Source: Nitrospinae bacterium RIFCSPLOWO2_12_FULL_45_22
Lineage (GTDB): Bacteria > 2-12-FULL-45-22
NCBI GenBank assembly: GCA_001803565.1
Contig: MHDQ01000127.1
Span: 1-28,334 of the forward strand
Direction of reading: 5' to 3'
Length of the DNA stretch: 28,334 nucleotides
Shown here piece after piece: positions 14,380 to 22,188 of the stretch. The position numbers and the translations under genes are program-made. The notes beneath the pieces are model-generated. The model worked only from the letters and a program-made list of their open reading frames with translations, was not told the DNA's origin and did no database searches. Positions within the stretch are counted from its first letter, which is position 1. Every line of letters begins with the position of its first letter.

Positions 14380-15765
14380 CTAATCCCTCTTCTCAAGCCT
14401 TCGCCAGATAGTACTGGTACTAATTCCTAGAATCTCTGAGGCCTTCCTTCTATTCCATTTAGTGGCTTGCAGGACTTCCAAAATATAGTTCCTTTCCACT
14501 CTCTCCAGGGAGGGAAAGGATTCTAGCTGAGTACTATTTTTGGCCGTTCTTTTTTGCGAAATACTATTTTCTCGTCCTCTCTCCAGCAATTGGTTAAAAC
14601 TTTCAGGTTCGATCGAATCGCCTTCTGCCAATATAACTGCCCTCTCGACAACATTTTCTAGTTCCCGGACATTGCCAGGCCAGCTATAGTTAAGTAAAAG
14701 TGTCATAGCCTCTTCACTAAAACCCTGGATCTTCTTTTTAACTTCATTATTGTATTTTTTCAAGAAATGGTTAGCCAACAAAGGGATATCCTCTTTTCTT
14801 CCTCGGAGAGGTGGGAGAAAAACAGGAACCACATTTAACCGATAATAAAGTTCTTCCCGAAACTCACCTTTCTTTATAGCCTCTTTCAAGTCTTTATTGG
14901 TAGCGGCAATAATACGAACATCCACCGAGATACTTTTTTCGCTCCCCACTGGTTTTATTTCTCTCTCCTGTAAGGCCCGTAACAACTTAACCTGGAGATC
15001 CAAACTCATATATCCTATTTCATCCAGAAAAAGGGTACTCCCATGAGCCAGCTCAAAACTGCCTTTCCGGCTCCTCATAGCCCCAGTAAAGGCCCCTTTT
15101 TCATGACCGAACAGGTCACTTTCTAATAACTCTGCTGGGATAGCCGCGCAATTAACCGTAATCATGGGTTTATGGGAACGGTGACTCCTCTTATGGACAT
15201 CTTCGGCAACTAACTCTTTCCCGGTCCCAGTTTCTCCGAGAATCATTACGGTCGAGTTGGTCTTAGCTATTTTATTGATTAATCTATCAACCTCCCTCAT
15301 CTCCTGGCTCTCTCCCAGTAAGACCCGTTCTTCCTTATTTATCCTTAATCTTTCTCTTAAATCCCTATTCTCTATCACCAATCTCTGCTTTTCTAGGGCT
15401 TTCTTTACCAGCATTCTCAATTCTTCGGGAGTAAAGGGTTTGGGAAGATAGTCGTAGGCTCCCTCCCTCATTGATCTAACAGCGGTTTCTATGGTAGCAT
15501 AGCCAGTTATCATAATAACCTCTATCTGGGGATTGATTTTCTTTATTCTTTGCAATAATTCAATTCCATCCATCCCCGGCATCTTTATATCAGCCAATAC
15601 TACCTGATAATCTTTAGCCCCTATATTTTCTAGGGCTTCTTGGGCCCGGTTAGCAGTATCAATACTGTACCCTTCTTTAGTTAGGGCTTGGGTACAGGCA
15701 TCCAGGGTATCCTCTTCGTCATCTACTATTAATATCCATATGCCAGTTTGAGACTGTCTCTCCAT
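14380..15765 (-). CDS. NtrC-family sigma-54-dependent response regulator
   Basis: Activator of RNA polymerase-sigma-54, 461 aa from ATG 15765 (GAAGGGA upstream; a TTG 18 nt earlier is possible). Numbered from that TTG, the receiver (about 15-130) has D21/D22, phospho-acceptor D65 (VVLADIKMPGMDG), T/S in MITGYA and K115 (YLPKPF). The AAA+ domain (about 155-385) has Walker A GETGTGKE (183-190), the sigma-54 contact loop GAFTGA (230-235), Walker B FLDEIG and the arginine-finger region LYYRLNVVPVFLPPLRGR. The C-terminus is a Fis-type helix-turn-helix (WNRRKASEILGISTSTIWRRL). All active residues are present. It lies just upstream of the sigma-54 promoter of the respiratory operon and downstream of the CxxCH kinase gene, its probable partner, from which it is separated by inserted DNA. 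Confidence 0.95.
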   Translation of the reverse strand: MERQSQTGIWILIVDDEEDTLDACTQALTKEGYSIDTANRAQEALENIGAKDYQVVLADIKMPGMDGIELLQRIKKINPQIEVIMITGYATIETAVRSMREGAYDYLPKPFTPEELRMLVKKALEKQRLVIENRDLRERLRINKEERVLLGESQEMREVDRLINKIAKTNSTVMILGETGTGKELVAEDVHKRSHRSHKPMITVNCAAIPAELLESDLFGHEKGAFTGAMRSRKGSFELAHGSTLFLDEIGYMSLDLQVKLLRALQEREIKPVGSEKSISVDVRIIAATNKDLKEAIKKGEFREELYYRLNVVPVFLPPLRGRKEDIPLLANHFLKKYNNEVKKKIQGFSEEAMTLLLNYSWPGNVRELENVVERAVILAEGDSIEPESFNQLLERGRENSISQKRTAKNSTQLESFPSLERVERNYILEVLQATKWNRRKASEILGISTSTIWRRLEKRD

Positions 15766-15815
15766 CCTATATCCCTTCTCCAATTATCCTGAATCCAGAG
15801 CGAATGCTCTTTATG

Positions 15816-15941
15816 CTAAGAAAATAGTGGATCTTTTTTAGCATTTTGTAGTAGATGCTGGATGAACTCTAGGATTTGGTGAGCTTCCTCGCCGCTCAAT
15901 AATTTGATCATCTTATGTAGTGATTCTTTAACCGAACTCAT
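15816..15941 (-). CDS. Small antitoxin-like ORF, 41 aa
   Basis: Short ORF with a good ribosome site (AGAGGT, eight bases before the ATG), too short for usual gene finders. The product starts MSSVKESLHKMIKLLSGEEA and continues with HQILEFIQHLLQNAKKDP. This helical pattern, with an E-E-A-x-x-I/V-L-x-F-I core, is typical of small antitoxin-like proteins of toxin-antitoxin pairs. It lies 15 nt after the DUF433-like remnant in the same direction, and no toxin gene follows. It probably came with the same inserted DNA. Assignment to a named family would need a profile search. Confidence 0.5.
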   Translation of the reverse strand: MSSVKESLHKMIKLLSGEEAHQILEFIQHLLQNAKKDPLFS

Positions 15942-15956
15942 AATCGATACCTCTAA

Positions 15957-16142
15957 TTATGCACCTACTTCAAAAACCTGTTCTTCGCTAACTAACTCAG
16001 CGGCATATACATATAATAAAACAGCTTGTATATCTTCAAATTCCAATTCTGGATAATCTTCAAGCAAATTTTGCTTCAATAAAGAAATCCCGCCAAATGG
16101 ATCATCTGACGGGAACTTTCTATGAGTTGAGCCATCAAAAAC
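15957..16142 (-). pseudogene. DUF433-like antitoxin remnant, N-terminus lost
   Basis: The minus-strand frame ending at TAA 15957-15959 encodes LLKQNLLEDYPELEFEDIQ followed by AVLLYVYAAELVSEEQVFEV. The I/L-L-E-D-Y-P-x-L-x-x-E-D-I-x-A-x-L-x-Y-A-A pattern is the C-terminal half of DUF433 proteins, usually antitoxin-like partners of PIN/DUF5615 toxins. Upstream in this frame there is no start codon and no recognisable N-terminal half. An ATG in another frame (MAQLIESSRQMIHLAG) stops after 19 codons, consistent with a frameshift near 16090. The boundaries are approximate. Confidence 0.55.
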
Positions 16143-16153
16143 GCTGCCCGGCT

Positions 16154-16381
16154 TCAGTCGCCCGCCGTCATCAGCACCTGCTTTGCCTCTTCCGGAAGTT
16201 CAATAGGTGCAAACATTGATGCTGGATAAAGATAGCCGTCAGGCTCTGACTTGTCCTCATCAATGACGCGAAGCATGTTGTGCGCTTCTGCCTCCGGGTC
16301 TGACAACGTACGGTAAACTTTGCCCACGATCAGGCTTGCCGGATTGCTGTCATTGTTGATACAGATCACAAAATCGCTCAT
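16154..16381 (-). CDS. Small conserved hypothetical protein, 75 aa
   Basis: Complete small gene with AGAGGA before the ATG. The product begins MSDFVICINNDSNPASLIVG, continues with KVYRTLSDPEAEAHNMLRVI and DGYLYPASMFAPIELPEEAK, and has no signal or membrane segment. I recall similar 70-80 aa proteins (K-x-Y-x-x-L-x-D-x-x-A then G-x-L-Y-P) in scattered mobile or toxin-antitoxin-like contexts, without a known function. Its ATG overlaps the stop of the upstream fragment by ATGA, so the two were once a two-gene unit. G+C is visibly higher than in the flanking kinase and regulator genes, and it uses few of the ATA codons that they favour, which points to transfer. Confidence 0.7.
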   Translation of the reverse strand: MSDFVICINNDSNPASLIVGKVYRTLSDPEAEAHNMLRVIDEDKSEPDGYLYPASMFAPIELPEEAKQVLMTAGD

Positions 16382-16509
16382 CGTATCTTCCTCTTAATTT
16401 TGAAATCCTTACGACCGATGCCATGCGCTTCAAACCAGTGTATCTCAGCTTGGCAAATTGTACCATACCTCACCACCTCCTCTCTGGCATCGGGGTCAAA
16501 AAATCTGGT
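16378..16509 (-). pseudogene. C-terminal fragment of the upstream partner gene
   Basis: Open frame of 43 codons with no start codon, bounded by TAG upstream, ending IGRKDFKIKRKIR and overlapping the next gene by ATGA. It contains the run REEVVRYGTICQAEIHWFEA, which reads like the conserved C-terminus of a small protein family. The AEIHWFEAHGIGRK-type ending is familiar to me from small hypothetical proteins often paired with a gene like the one downstream, but I cannot name the family. The N-terminal part is missing, apparently cut by the junction with the recombinase fragment. Confidence 0.5.
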
Positions 16510-16562
16510 CTAATGGACTCTTAATTGCCATTAGATCCTTACTGGTGACATGGGTATAAATC

Positions 16563-16721
16563 TCAGGTGATATGCCTCTCCTCCTTCTGCCCATGAAAAA
16601 GCCATCTTTTGGGATGGGACTCAAGATAATATTCCTTCAAGGCTGCTAAGGCTACTCCTGAAAGCAAGGTATATCTATCCTTTCTACCCTTTGCCCCTTT
16701 AATATGAATCAATTTTCGCAT
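16563..16721 (-). pseudogene. Tyrosine recombinase (integrase) fragment
   Basis: A 52-codon open frame from ATG 16721 to TGA 16563. It encodes RKLIHIKGAKGRKDRYTLLS, then ALAALKEYYLESHPKRWLFH and GQKEERHIT. This is the middle of the catalytic domain of XerC/D-like recombinases, including the conserved G-K-G-x-K-D-R-x-x-x-L and W-L-F-x-G-Q motifs. The N-terminal half and the C-terminal HxLRH...GH...Y catalytic part are absent, so it is inactive. No ribosome site precedes the ATG and an in-frame TAA lies 15 nt upstream. It marks the edge of the inserted DNA. Confidence 0.75.
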
Positions 16722-16767
16722 TATATTACACGAGCTTTATGACAAAGAATAGCCACACCCTAATGAA

Positions 16768-18264
16768 TTAACTTTTCCTGACCGTAATGGGTAAGCTAAC
16801 CTTAAAGATGGTCTTAAATTCCTTTCCCTCTGTAGGGGAAGAATTTTGTGTCTCTACCCATATCTTGCCACTATGGCGCTCAACAATTCCATAGCATATG
16901 GATAATCCCAATCCTGTTCCCTCTTCTTTGGTGGTATAGAAAGGCTCAAATATCTTATCTAAACACTCCTTCGGTATCCCAGGGCCATTATCCTTTACTC
17001 CAAAAATGATACTTTCCTTGTCCTCCCCTAAATGAGTAAATACCTCGATCTTACCACCGTTATGTAGAGATTGGATGGCATTTTGGATCAGGTTAATGAA
17101 GACTTGTTGGATCTGATTTTTATCGCAAAGGACTTGAGGTAATGCGGGATCAGTATCTAATTGAACATCTATTTGCTGGATCTCCATATGATGCCGCAGC
17201 ATCATTAGCGATTTTTCTGCAATATCATTGATATTATTCGAGGTCATAACACTTTCTGACTCTCTGGTATAATCTAATAAGGCGGAGACAATATTTTTAC
17301 TCCTTATAGTATTATCCACGATCTTTTGGGTATTCTTATATTTTATATCCCCGGGCTCTAATTCTTCTAAAAGTAGTTTAGAATAGAGCATTATATTACC
17401 TATGGGGTTATTAAGTTCATGGGCAATACCGGCCGCTAGTTGGCCAGTAGCAGCCAGCTTCTCCGACTGAACCAGGTGACGTTGAATCTCTTTTAAGTTA
17501 GTAGTCATCCGATTAAAATGGTCTGCCAGATGGGATATCTCGTCCTTGCCCGGTATCTCTATCTTCTCTTCCAGCTTCCCCTCCCCTATTAGTTTAGAGG
17601 TTTTTTCTAAAAGCTTTAGTTTTTTTATAACCAATCTATTCATCAAAGAACTTATCACCAGTATTAATAAGCCAACCATTATAACCACCAGGAGAAACAA
17701 TTTACCTAAATTAGAAGAGAGCTGTCGATTAATATCGGCTAAAGAAAAATCCATCAAAATAATCCCATTGATTTTAACCTTGGGATCATGACACTCATGG
17801 CAGGGTTCCCGATTCAAGATAGGGCTAATATTGCGCAAAAATTCTCCTCCCTGTTTATCCTTTAAAAAGATGCTCTTGGTCCTTGTCTCTGGGGCTAATT
17901 GATGACAGATCTGACAGGTAGCATCTTGCTTATTCATTATCTTTCCTATGACCCCTTTATCAGAAGAGACTTTTATAACGCCTTCTTTATTAAGAATCAC
18001 AATATTTTCTACCCCGTCTTGCCTAGCCAGCTCTTCTACCATGCCATGGAGGATAAGGGGTCGGTTCATTAGCATGGCGTATTCCAAATTGTTCTGGACC
18101 AAGCTACTTAAATAAGTGACAGAGACTTGAAAACTGCTTATAAGCTGCTCTCGATGGAAGTTATATAAAAAGTAAAAAAAGACACCAAGAAAAACTGTTA
18201 GTATAGATATAGTGGCGGAGATTATTTTGAATTTCAATCTGTTGTAAAAAGAGATATTGAGCAT
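16768..18264 (-). CDS. Sensor histidine kinase with two periplasmic CxxCH motifs
   Basis: Membrane kinase of about 498 aa. Numbered from an alternative GTG start at 18273, membrane helices lie at about 17-37 and 191-212. The periplasmic domain between them contains two c-type heme motifs, CQICH (C120-H124) and CHECH (C158-H162), in a context like other two-heme sensor domains. HAMP spans about 212-262, the phospho-acceptor is H285 (AAGIAHELNNPIGN), and the ATPase boxes are NLIQNAIQS, DNGPGIP, FEPFYTTKEEGTGLGLSI. It should sense redox state or a heme ligand such as NO, CO or O2 and phosphorylate the NtrC-type regulator encoded downstream. ATG 18264 is chosen over GTG 18273; neither has a strong ribosome site. 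A sigma-70-type promoter lies 80 nt upstream. About 1 kb of inserted DNA now separates it from its probable partner. Confidence 0.9.
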   Translation of the reverse strand: MLNISFYNRLKFKIISATISILTVFLGVFFYFLYNFHREQLISSFQVSVTYLSSLVQNNLEYAMLMNRPLILHGMVEELARQDGVENIVILNKEGVIKVSSDKGVIGKIMNKQDATCQICHQLAPETRTKSIFLKDKQGGEFLRNISPILNREPCHECHDPKVKINGIILMDFSLADINRQLSSNLGKLFLLVVIMVGLLILVISSLMNRLVIKKLKLLEKTSKLIGEGKLEEKIEIPGKDEISHLADHFNRMTTNLKEIQRHLVQSEKLAATGQLAAGIAHELNNPIGNIMLYSKLLLEELEPGDIKYKNTQKIVDNTIRSKNIVSALLDYTRESESVMTSNNINDIAEKSLMMLRHHMEIQQIDVQLDTDPALPQVLCDKNQIQQVFINLIQNAIQSLHNGGKIEVFTHLGEDKESIIFGVKDNGPGIPKECLDKIFEPFYTTKEEGTGLGLSICYGIVERHSGKIWVETQNSSPTEGKEFKTIFKVSLPITVRKS

Positions 18265-18344
18265 TACTCTCACTCACTTTTCGGATCGCCTTGGGATAGG
18301 AAGCATTTAGAGAGGGGATGGTCAAAATCTATAACTTTACCGCA

Positions 18345-18374
18345 ATAATAAAGTAAAGGGGACAGTTCTGTCAA
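18345..18374 (-). promoter_or_regulatory. Sigma-70-type promoter of the CxxCH kinase gene
   Basis: Minus strand TTGACA (18369-18374), an 18-nt spacer and TATTAT (18345-18350), a perfect -35 and a 5/6 -10. The expected start is near 18337, giving a 5' leader of about 70 nt. A palindrome GACAGTTCTGTC covers the -35 box and could be an operator. Confidence 0.65.
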
Positions 18375-18428
18375 CCCAATTTGAACTGGAAAAGTAATGC
18401 CTTAATTACGTGGGTAATACCTATTTTT

Positions 18429-18505
18429 GGCAGGGCAAGGCCCTGCTGCTACAAGGTATTATAATCTAATTAGAAGGGATTGTAGCTGCAGCACCTTGTG
18501 CTGCC
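18429..18505. repeat. Two inverted copies of a 26-bp dispersed repeat
   Basis: The copy at 18429-18454 (minus) and the copy at 18480-18505 (plus) share the pattern TTGTAGC-GCAG-CCTTG-CTGCC and face each other across 25 nt. A third copy lies at 25324-25349 (plus). Each copy is itself a partial palindrome (GGGC AAG GCCC-like core). Confidence 0.7.
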
Positions 18506-18528
18506 ATGCTTTTAATATCTCCTCCAGG

Positions 18529-18557
18529 TTGACCTTTATAGCATGGTATGGCATATT
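18529..18557 (+). promoter_or_regulatory. Candidate promoter of the cysteine desulfurase gene
   Basis: TTGACC (18529-18534), a 17-nt spacer and CATATT (18552-18557). The -35 matches 5/6 and the -10 only 4/6. It lies about 50 nt before the start codon. Confidence 0.35.
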
Positions 18558-18604
18558 TTGGTAAGGATATTACTATGCTCTTAAGTTGAAGGGAGGAATA
18601 AAAT

Positions 18605-19765
18605 ATGCGGAGGGTCTATTTAGATAATAATGCTACTACGCCGATAGCCCCTGAGGTGCTGGAGGCTATGCTGCCTTTTTACCGGGATAATTTTGGTAAC
18701 CCCTCTAGTATCCATGCTTTCGGGCGGGAGGTAAAGGTGGCCATTGATGAGGCCAGGGAGCAAGTAGCTGCCCTTTTAGGCGCTGCAGCAGAAGAGATAG
18801 TCTTTACCAGCTCCGGGACAGAAGCAGATAACCTGGCTATTAAAGGCACTGCTCATGCCCTGCGGGGCAAAGGCCAGCATATTATTACCTGCAAGATAGA
18901 GCACCCGGCCGTGCTCAATACCTGCAAACACCTGGAAAAAGAGGGCTTTAAGGTCACATGCCTACCCGTGGACGAATATGGCATGATACGTCTCGAGGAA
19001 TTAGCCGGGGCGATAACTGATGAAACTATCCTGATTACTATCATGCATGGCAATAATGAGATCGGTACTATCCAGCCTATCGAAGAGATTAGCAGGATAG
19101 CTAGAGAGAGGTGTATCCGATTCCATACCGATGCCGTGCAGAGTCTAGGCAAGGTTCCTATTATAGTGCAAGAATTGGGGATAGACCTCCTATCCCTCTC
19201 TGCCCATAAGCTCCATGGCCCTAAAGGTATAGGGGCTCTTTATGTTAAGAAAGGTCTTAAGTTACAACCCATCCTGCATGGCGGCCATCAGGAACGGGGC
19301 CAGCGGGCTGGTACTGAGAATGTAGCTGGGATTGTTGCCCTGGGTAGGGCCTGCCAGTTAGCTGCCCAGCATATGGCGGACGAGGCAAAAAACCTGAGTG
19401 GGTTGAGGGACGGGCTCTTTGAAGGACTCCAGGAAAGGATACCCAGGGTAAAACTGAATGGCCACCCAACTAAACGCCTGCCTACTACTCTTAACTGTAG
19501 CTTTTATGGCATAGAAGGCGAATCCCTGTTAATGAATTTAGACCTGGCTGGCGTAGCGGTCTCGACCGGATCAGCATGCTCATCGGGCTCTATCGAGCCT
19601 TCCCATGTTTTGGTAGCCCTGGGGCTCCCACCGCAGCTATATCAAGGCTCTTTGCGCTTCAGCTTCAGCCGATATAATACCCAAGACGATATTGATTATA
19701 TCCTGGACATTCTGCCTCCTATAGTAGAGCGGCTCCGAAAGATGTCTCCCTTCTGGAAGGAATAG
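18605..19765 (+). CDS. Cysteine desulfurase, NifS/IscS family
   Basis: PLP-dependent enzyme of 386 aa that takes sulfur from L-cysteine for Fe-S cluster, thio-cofactor or tRNA thiolation. It opens with the diagnostic RRVYLDNNATTPIAPEVLEA. The PLP-binding lysine is in LSLSAHKLHGPKGIG, and the persulfide cysteine is in the loop STGSACSSGSIEPSHVL. Length and the GSACSSG motif fit group I (NifS/IscS). GGAGG precedes the ATG at good spacing. No iscU/nifU or iscR is adjacent. The next plus-strand gene is dxs, 383 nt further, so the desulfurase probably forms its own transcript. Given the many Fe-S proteins encoded nearby, a general cluster supply role is reasonable, but nothing in the sequence ties it to the respiratory operon. 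Confidence 0.95.
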   Translation: MRRVYLDNNATTPIAPEVLEAMLPFYRDNFGNPSSIHAFGREVKVAIDEAREQVAALLGAAAEEIVFTSSGTEADNLAIKGTAHALRGKGQHIITCKIEHPAVLNTCKHLEKEGFKVTCLPVDEYGMIRLEELAGAITDETILITIMHGNNEIGTIQPIEEISRIARERCIRFHTDAVQSLGKVPIIVQELGIDLLSLSAHKLHGPKGIGALYVKKGLKLQPILHGGHQERGQRAGTENVAGIVALGRACQLAAQHMADEAKNLSGLRDGLFEGLQERIPRVKLNGHPTKRLPTTLNCSFYGIEGESLLMNLDLAGVAVSTGSACSSGSIEPSHVLVALGLPPQLYQGSLRFSFSRYNTQDDIDYILDILPPIVERLRKMSPFWKE

Positions 19766-20148
19766 TTGCAGTAAAATAACAACGGAAACACCCAAAAATT
19801 CCTTCCCCCAACACCTTCATCTCGGTGTCCTTTGCGTGCTCTGTGGTTAGTCTCCTGCTTACCTGTTCTTCGGGTGAAATATACAGACAAGCGAGACGCT
19901 TGTCCTACTGGAGGTTGTGGTTAAAAAATAAAATCAATCGCTATTTTAGCTATTTTAGTAGAACTTTTCGTTGACACAGAAAGGCTAACATGATAAGGTA
20001 TATCTTTCCATAAAGGCAGGTTGATTTAACGAAATGGAAGCCTTTAAGGCTGCCAATGTCTAATGAGTGCTGGGTATCCTCACTCAGGAAAAAGGCCGGC
20101 CGGCTAAAATTTTTTAAAGCCAAAACCTATTTAGGAGATAGGGAGGGG
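19766..20148. other. Intergenic region before dxs
   Basis: About 380 nt. It holds one copy of the CACAGAG-type repeat (19831-19847), a perfect hairpin GACAAGCG-AGA-CGCTTGTC (19886-19904) and a TTGACA box (19971-19976) with a poor -10 (TAAGGT, 19994-19999). Near the start of dxs, AAAGGC / GCCTTT arms around 20008-20046 could fold in the leader. An upstream in-frame ATG (20056) exists but adds 31 residues not expected in Dxs. Confidence 0.5.
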
Positions 20149-22188
20149 ATGAACTCTTATTTAGATAAGATTAATGATCCTAAAGACTTGAAAAAGATCC
20201 CGATAAAAGAATTACCTAAATTAGCAGAGGAGATCCGGGAAGAAATCTTAGCTACGGTCTCTAATACTGGTGGTCACCTGGCCTCTAATTTAGGGGTAGT
20301 GGAGTTGACCCTGGCCCTCCATTATGTCTTCGATGCGCCAGAAGACCGCATTATCTGGGATGTAGGGCACCAGAGCTATACCCATAAACTCCTTACTGGC
20401 CGCAGAGAGCGGTTCTCCACATTACGACAATACCAGGGGTTGAACGGTTTTCCTAAGAGGGATGAAAGTATTTATGATACCTTTGATACTGGTCACAGTG
20501 GGACCAGTATCTCAGCCGCCCTGGGCATGCTGGAAGCCTTAGCGCTTAAAGAGGAAAACTGTAAGGTAATAGCTATTATCGGTGATGGTTCCATGACTTC
20601 AGGCATGGCCTTTGAGGGGGTTAACCATGCTGGGGGGAGCAAAAAAGGTCTGATTGTGATCCTGAACGATAATGAGATGTCTATCTCCCCGAATGTCGGC
20701 GCTTTAGCTTCTTATCTGAGCCGGGTCTTAACGCGTCGTCCCTATCGGCGTATCAGGCAAGTCCTAAAAGACCTTTTGAGCGGAGTTCCTCTGGTAGGCG
20801 AAGGGTTAGTAAAGGGGCTAAAGAAGTTTGAAGGGGCCTTGAAGGTACTTTTTACTCCTGGGGTCCTTTTCGAGGAATTGGGCTTCAAATATATTGGTCC
20901 TATCTCTGGCCATAGGTTAGATTATCTTATCGAGACCTTTGAGAACATCAAGGCTATAAAAGGGCCTATATTGGTTCATGTAGTTACCCAAAAGGGTAAG
21001 GGTTATTTACCGGCTGAGCGAGACCCAGTGTATTATCACGGTGTAGGGTCTTTTGATCTCAAGACTGGCCGCCCAAAGAAAGACAGTACCATACCTAGTT
21101 ATACAGAAATTTTTCAGCAAAGTATGGTTAAACTAGGATATTCAGATGATAAAATCATAGCCATTACGGCGGCTATGAGCAATGGGACAGGATTAGAAGG
21201 CTTTGGTAAGATATTTCCGAATAGATTTTTTGATGTAGGCATTGCTGAACAGCATGGGGTGACCTTTGCCGCAGGGATGGCGGCTGAAGGACTAAAACCT
21301 ATAGTAGCTATTTATTCTACCTTTCTGCAGAGGGCTTATGACCAGATCCTGCATGATGTCTGCCTACCTAATTTACCGGTTACTTTTGCCATAGATAGGG
21401 CAGGGCTAGTTGGAGAGGATGGCCCTACGCATCATGGGGCCTTTGATCTTTCTTATTTACGCTCCTTACCCAATATGGTAGTGATGTCTCCAAAGGACGA
21501 GGATGAGTTACAGCATATGCTGAAAACTGCGGTAGACTATCCTGGGCCCGCGGCGGTACGCTATCCTCGAGGGAGGGGTGTAGGAGTTCGGTTGGATAAT
21601 GATTTTAAGCGGCTGGAGATCGGGCAGGCAGAACTCCTAAAAGAGGGTCGAGATGCTGCTATTATTGCCCTGGGGCATATGGTTTATCCCGGTCTGAGGG
21701 CAGCGGAACAACTAGAACTGGAAGGGATAGACGTAGCAGTAGTAAATGCCCGCTTTGTGAAACCGCTGGACGAAGAGTTAATCCTGTCCCTGGCCCTGGA
21801 AGTAGGCACCTTGATTACGGTAGAGGAGAATGTCTTGCAAGGAGGTTTTGGTAGTGCAGTGTTAGAATTATTGGGGGAGCAGGGCCTGTCCCGGGTTCGG
21901 GTTAAGCGAATCGGTTTACCTGATATATTCATTGAGCACGGTTCGCAAGATATATTGAGAGCTAAATATGGCCTGACGGTCCGGGGTATAATAGATACAG
22001 TAAAGAGAGTAGTAGAGGGCGAATATGCCTATATTAAAATCCCTCAAAGAGAAGGGTCGCCTAGATACGTTGATGCTAGAAAAGGGGTTAGTGAAGAGCC
22101 GCCAAGAGGCCCAGGGCCTCATCCTGGCCGGCCTGATAACAGTCAATGGAGAGATTGTTACCCGCGCAGGCCAGAGGCTAAGCCCTGA
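20149..22188 (+). CDS. dxs: 1-Deoxy-D-xylulose-5-phosphate synthase
   Basis: Thiamine-diphosphate enzyme that condenses pyruvate and glyceraldehyde 3-phosphate, the first step of the MEP isoprenoid pathway. From ATG 20149 (GGGAGGGG in front) the product is 679 aa. It shows the DxS start [14 protein letters not shown], the [18 protein letters not shown] histidine segment, the ThDP motif [13 protein letters not shown]...[12 protein letters not shown], and the transketolase-like [18 protein letters not shown] and YPRGRG. The family normally ends soon after a segment like [19 protein letters not shown], near 630-640 aa. Here about 45 more residues ([13 protein letters not shown]...) continue over the start of tlyA in another frame, a 164-nt overlap. 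The tail looks like non-selected sequence, so either the stop has been lost or a frameshift lies near 22050. Confidence 0.95.
   Translation: MNSYLDKINDPKDLKKIPIKELPKLAEEIREEILATVSNTGGHLASNLGVVELTLALHYVFDAPEDRIIWDVGHQSYTHKLLTGRRERFSTLRQYQGLNGFPKRDESIYDTFDTGHSGTSISAALGMLEALALKEENCKVIAIIGDGSMTSGMAFEGVNHAGGSKKGLIVILNDNEMSISPNVGALASYLSRVLTRRPYRRIRQVLKDLLSGVPLVGEGLVKGLKKFEGALKVLFTPGVLFEELGFKYIGPISGHRLDYLIETFENIKAIKGPILVHVVTQKGKGYLPAERDPVYYHGVGSFDLKTGRPKKDSTIPSYTEIFQQSMVKLGYSDDKIIAITAAMSNGTGLEGFGKIFPNRFFDVGIAEQHGVTFAAGMAAEGLKPIVAIYSTFLQRAYDQILHDVCLPNLPVTFAIDRAGLVGEDGPTHHGAFDLSYLRSLPNMVVMSPKDEDELQHMLKTAVDYPGPAAVRYPRGRGVGVRLDNDFKRLEIGQAELLKEGRDAAIIALGHMVYPGLRAAEQLELEGIDVAVVNARFVKPLDEELILSLALEVGTLITVEENVLQGGFGSAVLELLGEQGLSRVRVKRIGLPDIFIEHGSQDILRAKYGLTVRGIIDTVKRVVEGEYAYIKIPQREGSPRYVDARKGVSEEPPRGPGPHPGRPDNSQWRDCYPRRPEAKP

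Larger units (their letters stand above)
18265..18604. other. Divergent intergenic region between kinase and cysteine desulfurase genes
   Basis: About 340 nt without a gene. It holds the kinase promoter (18345-18374, minus), an inverted pair of the TTGTAGCAGCAG repeat (18429-18505) and a weaker candidate promoter for the cysteine desulfurase gene (18529-18557, plus). The palindrome GACAGTTCTGTC (18361-18372) overlaps the kinase -35 box. Confidence 0.6.

Noticed and set aside
14171-14380. Riboswitch (for example c-di-GMP type) between activator gene and terminator
   Set aside because: I could not match the conserved bases of any class I know, and the region is downstream of a gene rather than in a leader.
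19886-19904. Hairpin GACAAGCG-AGA-CGCTTGTC as terminator of the cysteine desulfurase gene
   Set aside because: The stem is perfect but no T run follows and it lies 120 nt after the stop; it looks more like a dispersed palindrome.
20056-20148. N-terminal extension of dxs from ATG 20056
   Set aside because: Dxs proteins start at the equivalent of the internal ATG, which has a clear ribosome site; the extension is basic and unlike Dxs.
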